Below the pieces are notes generated by a model. The model was not told the DNA's origin. It saw only the letters and a list, made by a program, of their open reading frames with translations, and did no database searches. Positions 41,752 through 50,625 of a stretch of DNA of 64,000 nt are shown here, piece by piece. Positions within the stretch are counted from its first letter, which is position 1. Each line of letters starts with the position of its first letter. The stretch is from assembly GCF_002223055.1 (NCBI RefSeq), contig NZ_NKFL01000006.1:1240001-1304000 (forward strand). The letters are read 5' to 3'. The position numbers were made by a program, and so were the translations under genes. This stretch comes from Burkholderia sp. HI2500 (GTDB taxonomy: Bacteria > Pseudomonadota > Gammaproteobacteria > Burkholderiales > Burkholderiaceae).

Positions 41752-42669
41752 ATGAAAATTAGCGATATCGACGCTTTTGCAGCGGTCGTCCGCTGCCAGA
41801 CCCTGAGCCAGGCCGCGGCCGAGCTCGGGATGACGCAGCCCGCGATCACGCGGCGCGTCCAGAATCTCGAGGAAGCGCTCGGCGTGATCCTGCTCGATCG
41901 CAACACCAAGCCGCCGCGCCCGACCGACATCGGCCGACGGGTGTTCGAGCAGTGTCGCGCGATCCTGCGTGAAGTCGATGCGCTGCGCGAGCTGACGGCC
42001 GGCGAGCAGCCGCCTGCCGGCGAATTCCGGATCGGGCTCACGCAGGGCCTCGGCGAGCTGATGCTGCCCGCGCTGATCGCCGAACTCGCCGCGCAGTGGC
42101 CCGCGCTCGCGACGCAGGTCACGACCGCCTGGGGCGGCATGCTCGTCGAGCGCGTCGCCCGGCGTGAACTCGATGCGGCGCTCGTGTTCCTCGCGCGCGA
42201 AATGGTGCTGCCGGCGCAGGTCGAAGGCGAACGGCTGCTGGCCACGCGGCTCGTCGCGGTCGGCCGCAAGGGCGACTGGCCGCGCCGCAGCTACCGGCTC
42301 GCCGATTGCCACGCGCGCGGCTGGGTGCTCAATCCGGACGGCTGCGGTTTTCGTGCGGGCTTGCGGCGCGCGCTCGACGCGCAGGGCCTGCCGATGCCGG
42401 TCACGCTCGACACCTACGGCCGCGACCTGCAGCTGCAGAGCGTCGCGAACGGCTTCGGCATCGGGCTGATGCCGCTGCCGCTCGTCGAAGGCAGCCCGCT
42501 GCGCGATGCGCTCGACATCGTGCCGCTCGCCGATTTCAAGCCGCAGATCGATCTGTGGCTGCTGCGCCGGCACGATGCGGCCCGCTTCGACGCGCCGCTC
42601 GCCGCCGTTGCCGCGCATGCGCGCACCGCGTTCGCGTTGCCGGAGCAGGCGCACGGCAAGGCTGCCTGA
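41752..42669 (+). CDS. LysR family transcriptional regulator of thiol dioxygenase genes
   Basis: This 305-residue regulator has a canonical LysR helix-turn-helix (QTLSQAAAELGMTQPAITRR, residues about 15-34) and a two-lobed effector domain. It diverges from the dioxygenase/rhodanese pair with only 74 bp between start codons, the usual LysR target arrangement. The ATG is selected because it gives the conserved MKISDIDAFAAV start; the upstream frame lies antisense to the dioxygenase. The effector is likely a sulfur compound, by context. Confidence 0.9.
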   Translation: MKISDIDAFAAVVRCQTLSQAAAELGMTQPAITRRVQNLEEALGVILLDRNTKPPRPTDIGRRVFEQCRAILREVDALRELTAGEQPPAGEFRIGLTQGLGELMLPALIAELAAQWPALATQVTTAWGGMLVERVARRELDAALVFLAREMVLPAQVEGERLLATRLVAVGRKGDWPRRSYRLADCHARGWVLNPDGCGFRAGLRRALDAQGLPMPVTLDTYGRDLQLQSVANGFGIGLMPLPLVEGSPLRDALDIVPLADFKPQIDLWLLRRHDAARFDAPLAAVAAHARTAFALPEQAHGKAA

Positions 42670-42730
42670 CCGGATCGGGCGGCGAAGGCGTCGCGCCGCC
42701 CGATTGGCGCCCGCGCCCGCCCGGCTCCCA

Positions 42731-44107
42731 TCACGCATCGTTGCGGCCGCGTTCGGTCTCGTTGACCGACGCCCCGCTCGTCTCCGTTTCGCCTTTCGTT
42801 TCGCCCTTCGCTGCGCGCTTCGTCTCACTCCGGCTCGCCGCTTCGAGCGCCGCACGCCCCGCTGCCACTGCGATCGCATCGTCCTGCGGCGTATGCACGC
42901 GGCTGCACAGCACGTCGCGATAGTGGCGTTCGAGCGGATTGGCGCGGCTCAGCCCGTGATTGCCCGACAGCTTCAATGCCTGCTCGACCACGCGGATCGC
43001 GTGCTCGGTCACGGTTCGCTTGACGAGGCCGCTCGTCGTGACCGCCGGTGCCGTACCCGCATCGGTGCGCGCGATGTGATCGTCGAGCAGCACACGGTTC
43101 GCATGCAGCCAGCCCTCGATTTCGCCGACCGCTTCCTGCACGCGCGGCAGCGTCGCCAGCGGCGCGCCCAGCCCGCTCGGCGCACGCGTCGTCGCGAACC
43201 CGACCAGCCAGTCGCGCGACGCACGCGCCACCGCGTCGTACAGGCTGCCGAGCAACGCGACCATCCACGCCTGCTGGTCGGCCTGCGCATCGGCATCCGC
43301 ATGGGTCGCCGCCGACACGGCCCATGCGTCCGGTGCGCGTACGTCGACCGCGTAATCGGCCGGCAGCCGCACGTCGTCGAACACGACCTCATGGCTGCCT
43401 GACGCACGCAGGCCGAGGTGATTCCAGCTTTCGATCACGCGGATGCGATCGCCGTCCGCATCGCGGTCACGCGGCACCAGAAACACGCCGACCCGCGGCA
43501 CCGGCTCGTCGGTGCGCGCCCACACGGCCAGCCAGCGCAGCGCCGGAATCCCGGTGCTGTACAGCTTGTGGCCGGACAATCGCCAGCCGTCGCCGTCGCG
43601 CCGTGCAATGGTTTCCGGCAGGCCGCCGCGCGACGGCGAACCGAGCGCGGGCTCGACGCGCAGCGCGTTGATCAATGCCCCTTCGGTGACCGCGCTGTCG
43701 AATACCGCCCGCCGGACCTGCGCCGGCCAGCGGTTGTCGGCGCGGCCGAGCGCGCGATGCTGCAGGTAGGTCATCGTCAGCACCAGCGCGGTCGCCGGGT
43801 CGGCGCTCGCGACGGCAGCCACGATCCGGCTCGCCTGCGCGAGCGTCGCACCGGCGCCGCCATGCTCGCGCGGCACGACCTGCGCGATCAGCCCCGCGCG
43901 ATGCAGCCGCGCGAAGTTCTCGTGCGGAAAGCGGCCGTCAGCGTCGTTGCGGGCCGCGTCGGCGGCCAGCTCCGGCGCGAGGCGGTCGAGCAGCGCGGCG
44001 ACGCGGGCGCCGTCGGCGTCGGCGTCGGCGTCGGCATCGTCGGTGGACAGCAGGCGCAGCGAACGCGGCTGCGGCGCTGGCGAGGAAGCGGCAAGGCTGG
44101 CGGACAT
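42731..44107 (-). CDS. Acyl-CoA dehydrogenase family flavoprotein (SfnB/DszC-like, sulfur acquisition)
   Basis: This 458-residue protein has the three-domain acyl-CoA dehydrogenase fold: an N-terminal helical domain, a beta domain with GHKLYSTGIPALRWLAVWAR and WNHLGLRASGS flavin contacts (about residues 165-250), and a C-terminal helical bundle ending at the HGLSRANPLERHYRDVLCSR segment. I cannot find the catalytic glutamate of true dehydrogenases, and the neighbourhood of sulfonate genes points to the SfnB/DszC group of flavin-dependent monooxygenases or reductases. The N-terminus has an Ala-Asp repeat coded by a hexanucleotide repeat. The Lys/Glu/Thr-rich C-terminal 40 residues look disordered. 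The start is the last ATG before conserved sequence and is moderately certain. Confidence 0.85.
   Translation of the reverse strand: MSASLAASSPAPQPRSLRLLSTDDADADADADGARVAALLDRLAPELAADAARNDADGRFPHENFARLHRAGLIAQVVPREHGGAGATLAQASRIVAAVASADPATALVLTMTYLQHRALGRADNRWPAQVRRAVFDSAVTEGALINALRVEPALGSPSRGGLPETIARRDGDGWRLSGHKLYSTGIPALRWLAVWARTDEPVPRVGVFLVPRDRDADGDRIRVIESWNHLGLRASGSHEVVFDDVRLPADYAVDVRAPDAWAVSAATHADADAQADQQAWMVALLGSLYDAVARASRDWLVGFATTRAPSGLGAPLATLPRVQEAVGEIEGWLHANRVLLDDHIARTDAGTAPAVTTSGLVKRTVTEHAIRVVEQALKLSGNHGLSRANPLERHYRDVLCSRVHTPQDDAIAVAAGRAALEAASRSETKRAAKGETKGETETSGASVNETERGRNDA
44011..44034 (-). repeat. Hexanucleotide tandem repeat inside flavoprotein gene
   Basis: Four perfect copies of CGTCGG (GCCGAC-type on the coding strand) followed by a degenerate fifth encode alternating Asp and Ala near residue 30 of the flavoprotein. 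Copy-number change would keep the reading frame. Confidence 0.8.
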
Positions 44108-44413
44108 CGAGACGGATTCCCTGGGCAATACGCAAAGTAATACGGACCGGCGGCAATAGCGGCAATCGATCGCCACGCGGCGCGGTTTCTGATGAAGCCG
44201 GCGATCCGGAACGCGCGGCGCCGGATGCGCTGGCGCCCGCGCGCCCGATCTTTCGTGAGCCCACAGCGTATGCGCAGCGCGCCCCCGCCCAAACCATGCA
44301 AATCTGATATTCAATTCGGGATTGATTATTTCCGTTTCGCATGATCCCGGCGTTAACCTGCGCTCCATTCCTGCCCGGCCGTGCGCCGGGACGTCCCTGC
44401 ACCGGAGACCCAG
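44108..44413. other. 306-bp divergent promoter region of sulfonate genes
   Basis: No gene is visible. The 100 bp next to the monooxygenase (44290-44345) are AT-rich (for example CTGATATTCAATTCGGG and GATTGATTATTTCCG) and probably hold its promoter and activator site. The part near the flavoprotein is GC-rich, with no site that I recognise. Confidence 0.5.
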
Positions 44414-45499
44414 ATGAGCGTCGAATTCATCGGCATGATCCAGAGCCAGAAGCAGTCGGAAATCCATCCGCCGTCCGGCCCCGTCGTCGATCCCGATTAC
44501 GTGCGCGATTTTGCGCGCGCCCACGAGACGGCCGGCTTCGACCGGATTCTCGTGCCGCACCACTCGACCGGCCCGTCGGCGACGCTGACGATCGCGTTCG
44601 CCGCGGCCGCGACCGAGCGCATTCACTTCATGCTCGCGCATCGCCCGGGTTTCACCGCGCCGACGCTCGCCGCGCGGCAGATCGCGACGCTCGACCAGTT
44701 CAGCCGCGGCCGGCTCGCCGTGCACTTCATTTCCGGCGGCTCGGACAGCGAACAACAGCGCGACGGCGATTTCCTCGATCACGACGCGCGCTATGCGCGC
44801 ACCGACGAATACCTCGGCATCCTCCGACGAATCTGGACCGAAGCGCAGCCGTTCGATCACGACGGTGCGCACTACCGATTCAAGCAGGGCTTTTCAGAAG
44901 TGAAGCCGTTCCAGCAGCCGCATGTGCCGATCTATTTCGGCGGCGCATCGGAAGCGGCGCTCGAAGTGGCCGGCAAGCACGCGGACGTCTACGCGCTGTG
45001 GGGCGAATCGCTCGACCAGGTGCGCGACCTGACCACACGCGTGCGCGCCGAAGCCGCGAAGCACGGCCGCCAGGTGCGCTTCTCCGTGTCGTTCCGCCCG
45101 ATCCTCGCCGCGACCGAGGACGAAGCATGGGCGCGCGCGCATCGCATCCTCGACGAAACGCGCCGGCTGCGCGAAGCGGCCGGCCTCGGCGCCGGCGGCC
45201 CGCAGCAGAGCGAAGGCGCGCGCCGCCTGCTCGCCGCGGCCGAACGCGGCTCGCGCGTCGACAAGCGGCTGTGGACCGAGATCGCGAAGCTCACCGGCGC
45301 ACGCTCGAATTCGACGGCGCTCGTCGGCACGCCCGAACAGGTCGCCGACGCCCTGCTCGACTACTACGACCTCGGCGTCACGACGTTCCTGATCCGCGGC
45401 TTCGATCCGCTGGAAGACGCGATCGACTACGGCCGCGAACTGATTCCGCGCGTGCGCAGCGCCGTCGCCGCCCGCGACGCGGCACGCCGCGCAGCCTGA
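44414..45499 (+). CDS. LLM class flavin-dependent alkanesulfonate monooxygenase (SsuD-like)
   Basis: This 361-residue TIM-barrel enzyme uses reduced FMN and O2 to cleave a C-S bond, releasing sulfite and an aldehyde. The luciferase-like features are visible: VPHHSTGPSATLTIAFAAAA near residue 45, the long insertion DQFSRGRLAVHFISGGSD near 96, and YFGGASEAALEVAGKHADVYALW near 176. It is slightly shorter than E. coli SsuD. A GGAGA ribosome-binding site is present. No FMN reductase (SsuE) lies beside it. It leads a transcription unit with a class II aldolase and a sulfonate ABC transporter. Confidence 0.9.
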   Translation: MSVEFIGMIQSQKQSEIHPPSGPVVDPDYVRDFARAHETAGFDRILVPHHSTGPSATLTIAFAAAATERIHFMLAHRPGFTAPTLAARQIATLDQFSRGRLAVHFISGGSDSEQQRDGDFLDHDARYARTDEYLGILRRIWTEAQPFDHDGAHYRFKQGFSEVKPFQQPHVPIYFGGASEAALEVAGKHADVYALWGESLDQVRDLTTRVRAEAAKHGRQVRFSVSFRPILAATEDEAWARAHRILDETRRLREAAGLGAGGPQQSEGARRLLAAAERGSRVDKRLWTEIAKLTGARSNSTALVGTPEQVADALLDYYDLGVTTFLIRGFDPLEDAIDYGRELIPRVRSAVAARDAARRAA

Positions 45500-45532
45500 G
45501 CCCAACGAAGCCTATTGGAGCCATCCGCCATC

Positions 45533-46372
45533 ATGTCCGCCGTCCTTGCCTCGCCCGTCCGCACCGCATCGGGTCTCGAACTCGCCGAAGCGCCGCGCCA
45601 GCATTTCTGGTTCGATCCGCCGGCACCGCGCATCGACGTCGCCGCCGAGCGCCGTCACCGCCAGGAACGGCTCGCGGGCGCATTCCGCCTGTTCGCCCGC
45701 TTCGGCTTCGCGCAGGGGCTCGCCGGCCACATCACCGCACGCGACCCCGAGCTGCCCGACCACTTCTGGGTGAATCCGCTCGGCGTGCATTTCTCGCAGA
45801 TCAAGGTGTCCGACCTGCTGCTCGTCAACGCACGCGGCGAAACCGCGATCGGCACGCGGCCGCTGAACAAGGCCGCGTTCGCGATCCATGCGGCGATCCA
45901 CGAAGCGCATCCGCACATCGTCGCCGCCGCGCATACGCACTCGACATACGGCAAGGCGTGGTCGACGCTCGGCCGCCTGCTCGATCCGCTCACGCAGGAT
46001 GCCTGCGTGTTCTACGAAGACCACGCGCTGTTCGACGACTTCACGGGGATGGTCGTCGACACGAGCGAAGGCGCGCGGATCGCGGACGTGCTCGCGAAGC
46101 CGGACGGCACCACGCACAAGGGCGCGATCCTGAAGAACCACGGGATCCTGAGCGCCGGCCCGACGGTCGAGGCCGCTGCGTGGTGGTACATCGCGCTCGA
46201 CAACGCCGCGCACACGCAGTTGCTGGCCGAGGCGGCCGGCACGCCGCAGCCGATCGATCGCGCGACCGCGCGCCACACGCACGGCCAGATCGGCGGCCCC
46301 GAGGGTGCGCTGCATGCATTCGACAGCCTGTTCGCGCGCGTCGTCGCCGAAGAACCCGACCTGCTCGACTGA
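45533..46372 (+). CDS. Class II aldolase/adducin family protein
   Basis: This 279-residue protein carries the zinc-dependent aldolase fold. The metal-binding pair is in AAAHTHSTYG near residue 143, a glutamate lies just before in IHEAHPH, and the third histidine is in LKNHGILSAGP near 204. Family members perform retro-aldol cleavage of phosphorylated or plain hydroxy-ketones, or decarboxylation. It lacks an obvious phosphate-binding glycine loop beyond HGILSAGP, so the substrate may be unphosphorylated. It is placed between the sulfonate monooxygenase (33-bp gap) and the transporter, suggesting that it processes the carbon product of desulfonation. Confidence 0.88.
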   Translation: MSAVLASPVRTASGLELAEAPRQHFWFDPPAPRIDVAAERRHRQERLAGAFRLFARFGFAQGLAGHITARDPELPDHFWVNPLGVHFSQIKVSDLLLVNARGETAIGTRPLNKAAFAIHAAIHEAHPHIVAAAHTHSTYGKAWSTLGRLLDPLTQDACVFYEDHALFDDFTGMVVDTSEGARIADVLAKPDGTTHKGAILKNHGILSAGPTVEAAAWWYIALDNAAHTQLLAEAAGTPQPIDRATARHTHGQIGGPEGALHAFDSLFARVVAEEPDLLD

Positions 46373-46404
46373 GCAACATTCCGCACGACCGGAGACCAGC
46401 CCTC

Positions 46405-47445
46405 ATGACCCGAACCACCGCACCCGCACCCGTGCCCGACGACGCGCACGACGACAAGCGCCGCAAGCTGCTGCGCGCCGCCGGCGCCGTCGCGCTCACC
46501 GCGCCCGCGATCACGCTGGGCCGCAAGGCCTGGTCCGCGCCGCCGCTGAAGAAGCTCACGTTCGCGTGGAACCAGAACGCGTTCTGCCTGACGCCGATCG
46601 TCGTCGCGCAGGAGCGCGGCTTCTTCGAGAAGAACGGCCTGAAGGTCGATCTGATCAACTACAGCGGCTCGACCGATCAGTTGCTCGAATCGATCGCGAC
46701 CGGCAAGGCCGATGCGGCGGTCGGGATGATTCACCGCTGGCTGAAGCCGCTCGAAGCCGGTTTCGACGTGAAGATCATCGGCAGCTCGCACGGCGGCTGC
46801 GTGCGGCTCGTCGGCGCGAAGGCGGCCGGCGTGACGACGCTGCAGGCGCTGAAGGGCAAGACGGTCGGCGTCAGCGACCTGGCTGCGCCCGGCAAGCATT
46901 TCTTCTCGATCCTGCTCGCGAAGAACGGGATCGATCCCGAACGCGACATCACGTGGCGGCAGTATCCGGCCGACCTGCTCGGCGTGGCGGTCGACAAGGG
47001 CGAGATCCACGCGATCGCCGACGGCGACCCGAATCTCTATCTGCTCGAGAAGCGCAGCAACGGCGCATACACCGAGCTGGCGACGAATCTGTCCGGCGAA
47101 TACGCGCGCAAGGTGTGCTGCGTGATCGGCGCGCGCGGTGACCTCGTGCGCAACGACCGTCCGTCGGCCGCCGCGCTCGCGCGCTCGATCGTGCAGGCCA
47201 CCGAATTCACGCACGACAACCCGAACGAAGCCGCGAAGGTGTTCGCGAAGTATTCGCCGAAGATCAACCCCGAGGACTTGCGCAAGCTCTACGCGACGCT
47301 CACCTACAATCACCACCCGACCAACGTCGACCTGCAGCAGGAAATCGCGTTCTACGCGGACGACTTCCGCCGCATCAGCGTGCTGAAGAAGAGCACCGAC
47401 CCGCAGCGCTTCGCGCAGCAGGTCTATGCGAACGTGCTGGGGTGA
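46405..47445 (+). CDS. Sulfonate/nitrate-type ABC transporter substrate-binding protein (SsuA family)
   Basis: This 346-residue periplasmic protein has an unusually long N-terminus with a probable Tat signal (DKRRKLLRAAGAVALTAPAI) before the mature start at about residue 46. The two-lobed NMT1/SsuA fold is shown by LTFAWNQNAFCLTPIVVAQ, FFEKNGLKVDLINY and the TGKADAAVG segment. A cysteine pair CC occurs in ARKVCCVIG. It is followed 4 bp later by the permease gene. The ligand is probably an organosulfonate, by context. Confidence 0.9.
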   Translation: MTRTTAPAPVPDDAHDDKRRKLLRAAGAVALTAPAITLGRKAWSAPPLKKLTFAWNQNAFCLTPIVVAQERGFFEKNGLKVDLINYSGSTDQLLESIATGKADAAVGMIHRWLKPLEAGFDVKIIGSSHGGCVRLVGAKAAGVTTLQALKGKTVGVSDLAAPGKHFFSILLAKNGIDPERDITWRQYPADLLGVAVDKGEIHAIADGDPNLYLLEKRSNGAYTELATNLSGEYARKVCCVIGARGDLVRNDRPSAAALARSIVQATEFTHDNPNEAAKVFAKYSPKINPEDLRKLYATLTYNHHPTNVDLQQEIAFYADDFRRISVLKKSTDPQRFAQQVYANVLG

Positions 47446-47449
47446 CGCG

Positions 47450-48544
47450 ATGTCGACGATCGAACACGCTGCTCCCGCACGCTCCGCTTCAGGCGCTTCC
47501 GGCGCCAGTACCACCGCATCGTCGGCACGTGTCGCCTGCACGGCCTGCGAAGCGACGCTGGCCGCCGAAGCCCGTCGCTCGCGTACCTGGCCGACCGGCA
47601 TCGCCGCCGCGCTCGCATGGGGCGTGCTCGGCGCCCTCACGCGACTGTGGCCGAACCGCGTCGTCGGTTTCAGCGACTGGGCGTACACCGACGAATTCGC
47701 CGTCGGCGCGTGGACGATCGCCGCGCTGTTGCTCGCCGCCGCGACGCTCGGCCATCTCGTCCCCGCGACACGCAAGCGGCTCGCGCGCGTGCGCCCGGCC
47801 GGCCCGTGGCTCGTCGCGCTGCCGCTCGTGCTCGCCGCGTGGGAAATCGTCACAGCTAAAACCGGCTGGCTGCCGACGCCGTTCTTCGCGCCGCCGCAGG
47901 CGCTGATCGAGGTCTACGTCGACGACTGGCCACGCCTGCTGGGTAGCGCCGGCAACACGCTGAAGCTGCTCGCGCTCGGCTTTGCGTATGGCGTCGCGGT
48001 CGGTTTCGCGGTCGGCGTGTCGATCGGCTGGTCGCGCCGGATCGGCTACTGGGTGCATCCGGTGTTGCGCGTGCTCGGCCCCGTGCCGGCCACCGCGCTG
48101 CTGCCGCTCACGTTCTACTTCTTCCCGTCGAGCTATTCCGCGGCCGCGTTCCTGATCGCGCTCGCAACCGGCTTCCCGGTCGCCGTGCTCACGTGGTCGG
48201 GCGTCGCGAGCGTCAACAAGCAGTATTACGACGTCGCGCGCACGCTCGGCGCGAACGCGCGCTTCCTCGTGCTGCGCGTCGCGATTCCGGCCGCGCTGCC
48301 GCACGTGTTCGTCGGCATCTTCATGGGGCTGAGCGCGTCGTTTACGGTGCTGGTCGTCGCCGAGATGATGGGCGTCAAGTCAGGGCTCGGCTGGTACCTG
48401 AGCTGGGCGCAGGGCTGGGCATCGTACGTGAACATGTATGCGGCGCTGATCGTGATGGCGCTGCTGTTTTCCGGGCTGATCGCGCTGCTGTTCGCGGTGC
48501 GCGACCGCGTGCTCGCCTGGCAGAAAGGAACCGTCAAATGGTGA
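47450..48544 (+). CDS. ABC transporter permease (SsuC-like)
   Basis: This 364-residue permease has an extended N-terminal region with two extra hydrophobic helices (about residues 40-60 and 82-102), then the standard six-helix BPD_transp_1 domain with the EAA-type loop VARTLGANARFLVLRVAIPAALPH split near residue 258. It is about 90 residues longer than E. coli SsuC because of the added helices. It overlaps the ATPase start by 7 bp, so the two are translationally coupled. Confidence 0.9.
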   Translation: MSTIEHAAPARSASGASGASTTASSARVACTACEATLAAEARRSRTWPTGIAAALAWGVLGALTRLWPNRVVGFSDWAYTDEFAVGAWTIAALLLAAATLGHLVPATRKRLARVRPAGPWLVALPLVLAAWEIVTAKTGWLPTPFFAPPQALIEVYVDDWPRLLGSAGNTLKLLALGFAYGVAVGFAVGVSIGWSRRIGYWVHPVLRVLGPVPATALLPLTFYFFPSSYSAAAFLIALATGFPVAVLTWSGVASVNKQYYDVARTLGANARFLVLRVAIPAALPHVFVGIFMGLSASFTVLVVAEMMGVKSGLGWYLSWAQGWASYVNMYAALIVMALLFSGLIALLFAVRDRVLAWQKGTVKW

Positions 48545-49353
48545 GCGCCGCCGTACTCGAATCGTCCGTTGCCGCTGCGCCCGCCGTCACGGCGGCGCGC
48601 GGCGCGCGCATCGACATCCGCCGCGTGAGCCATGCGTTCGACGCCCCCGGCGGCGCGCTGCCGGTGCTCGACGACGTCACGCTGTCGGTCGCGGCCGGTG
48701 AATTCGTCGCGCTGCTCGGCCCGAGCGGTTGCGGAAAATCGACGCTGCTGCGCCTCGTCGCGGGCCTCGACGCCGCGCGGCAAGGCACGATCGCGCAGGA
48801 CGGCGTGCCGATCGAGCAACCCGATCCGTCGCGCATCGTCGTGTTCCAGGATCCGACGCTGTACCCGTGGCGGCGCGTGCGCGCGAACGTCGCGCTCGGC
48901 CTCGAGGCGCGCGGCGTGGCACGCACCGCGCAGCATCGCGTCGACGATGCGCTCGCGCGCGTCGGGCTGCAGGAATTCGCGAACGTGTTCCCGCATCAGT
49001 TGTCCGGCGGGATGGCGCAGCGGGTCGCGCTGGCCCGTGCACTCGTCAACGATCCGCACCTGCTGATTCTCGACGAGCCGCTCGGCAAGCTCGATTCCCT
49101 GACGCGGCTGACGATGCAGGCCGAGCTCACCGCGCTGTGGCAACGCGACGGCTTCTCCGCGCTGCTCGTCACGCACGATGTCGAGGAAGCGCTGTTCCTC
49201 GCGCAGCGCGTGATCGTGTTCGGGCCACGCCCCGCGCGGATCGTCGCCGAGTTGCACGTCGACCTGCCCTATCCGCGCCATCGCGGCGACCCGCGCCTCG
49301 CCGAACTGCGTCACGACGCGCTGCGGCATCTCGGGCTCGATGCGAGCTGGTAG
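48538..49353 (+). CDS. ABC transporter ATP-binding protein (SsuB-like)
   Basis: This 271-residue ATPase energises sulfonate import. Walker A is GPSGCGKST near residue 60, the signature LSGGMAQRVALARAL near 157 and Walker B LLILDEPLGKLD near 177, followed by a THDVEEALFLAQRV switch region. The start ATG follows an AAGGA ribosome-binding site inside the permease gene. Confidence 0.92.
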   Translation: MVSAAVLESSVAAAPAVTAARGARIDIRRVSHAFDAPGGALPVLDDVTLSVAAGEFVALLGPSGCGKSTLLRLVAGLDAARQGTIAQDGVPIEQPDPSRIVVFQDPTLYPWRRVRANVALGLEARGVARTAQHRVDDALARVGLQEFANVFPHQLSGGMAQRVALARALVNDPHLLILDEPLGKLDSLTRLTMQAELTALWQRDGFSALLVTHDVEEALFLAQRVIVFGPRPARIVAELHVDLPYPRHRGDPRLAELRHDALRHLGLDASW

Positions 49354-49403
49354 ATGCGCGGTACCGTTCGACGAAGGGCCGCCGCGCGGCGCGGCCGTAG
49401 CCG

Positions 49404-50588
49404 ATGAACGCGCCGACGTTCGCCGACTGGGCGCTCCTGTTTCTGCAAGGGCTGTATCGCGCGCAAATCGCGCTGGCGCGCGTGCTGCATGCGATCGGGC
49501 TGACGGGCGACGCCGATGGTCAAGCCGCGTGGCCATGGGCCCATCGCATCGCGCTCGAAACGCTGCGCATCGACGCGGGACTCACGCGGCAGCTTGCGTT
49601 CGCCGTGGCGGCGACGGCGCTGGCGGTCGTGCTCGCGGGCATCGCGCTGGCGTCGCGCAAGTGGCGTGTCGTATCGGCAGTCGCCGCGCTGGCCGTTGCG
49701 TGGTTCGCGCCGTGGCCGCCGTCGTCGCTGTGGCTCTCGCCTGCCGTACCGACGAGTTTCCAGCGCGATCCCGCGCCGTTTTCCGTATCGAACGTGATGC
49801 ACGGCGCGCATCTGTATGCGCAGCATTGCGCGGCGTGCCACGGCGCGGACGGACGCGGCGAAGGGCCGCTCGCGGCCACGCTCCCGCACTGGCCGCCGAC
49901 CTTCGCCGGCGCGCTGCTCGCCCGACGTCTCGACGGCGAGCTGTTCTGGCGCGTGCGCCACGGCACGCGCGACGAACACGGCGCGTCGACGATGCCCGGC
50001 TTCGCCGCGACGCTCGGCCCCCAGGACACCTGGGCCGTGCTCGACTACCTGAAAGCGCTCGCCGCGGGCAGCGGCGCGCAGGCGGAAGGCGCGTGGCCCG
50101 TGCCCGTTCCGCTGCCGGCGCTCGACGTGCGCTGCGGCGCCGCTGCACCCCAGCCGCTCGAGCGCTGGCGCGACGGCCAGCGCGTGCGCATCGTCGCGCT
50201 CGCGCCGGGCGCGACGCCGCCGCCGGAAGACGCGCGCTGGCAAACCTTGCTCGTCACGGCACGCGGCGCGCCCGTGGCGCAGGCAACCGGCGCCGCACGG
50301 GCCGATTGCGTCGCGTCGACGCCCGATGCGTGGCACGCATTCGCGACGATCGCCGGCGTGGCGCCCGATGCGCTCGGTGGCACGCAGCTCCTCGCCGATC
50401 GGCGCGGCTGGCTGCGGGCGCGCGCGTTGCCGGGCAGCGCCGGCTGGTCGGATGCCGACCTGCTGTGCCGCTCGGACGCCACCGCACGACCGGCCGTGCC
50501 GGCAGCGACCGGCGATCCGCTGACTGCGCTGCTGCTGCGCGTCGACACGGAGCCCGTACGCGATGTGCAGGCCGGGCTTCCGCATTGA
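49404..50588 (+). CDS. Membrane-anchored c-type cytochrome in the sulfonate cluster
   Basis: This 394-residue protein begins with a cytoplasmic segment and one or two hydrophobic helices (about residues 60-83 and 88-105), then a periplasmic cytochrome c domain. The heme site is C142-AA-C145-H146 in QHCAACHGADGRGEGPLA, with a likely axial methionine in STMPGFA near residue 195. The roughly 170-residue C-terminal part has three further cysteines, no known domain that I recognise, and may be a thioredoxin-like or redox-partner region. Starting 50 bp after the transporter ATPase, it appears cotranscribed. A cytochrome is not part of known Ssu systems, so it suggests periplasmic electron transfer in this pathway. 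Confidence 0.85.
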   Translation: MNAPTFADWALLFLQGLYRAQIALARVLHAIGLTGDADGQAAWPWAHRIALETLRIDAGLTRQLAFAVAATALAVVLAGIALASRKWRVVSAVAALAVAWFAPWPPSSLWLSPAVPTSFQRDPAPFSVSNVMHGAHLYAQHCAACHGADGRGEGPLAATLPHWPPTFAGALLARRLDGELFWRVRHGTRDEHGASTMPGFAATLGPQDTWAVLDYLKALAAGSGAQAEGAWPVPVPLPALDVRCGAAAPQPLERWRDGQRVRIVALAPGATPPPEDARWQTLLVTARGAPVAQATGAARADCVASTPDAWHAFATIAGVAPDALGGTQLLADRRGWLRARALPGSAGWSDADLLCRSDATARPAVPAATGDPLTALLLRVDTEPVRDVQAGLPH

Positions 50589-50625
50589 TTGAAACTTTGA
50601 ACCTCTCTTCCGACCGAGCTTCACG

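Noticed and set aside
44108..44872. Extension of the flavoprotein frame across the divergent promoter
   Set aside because: It runs antisense into the SsuD-like gene and lacks conserved residues.
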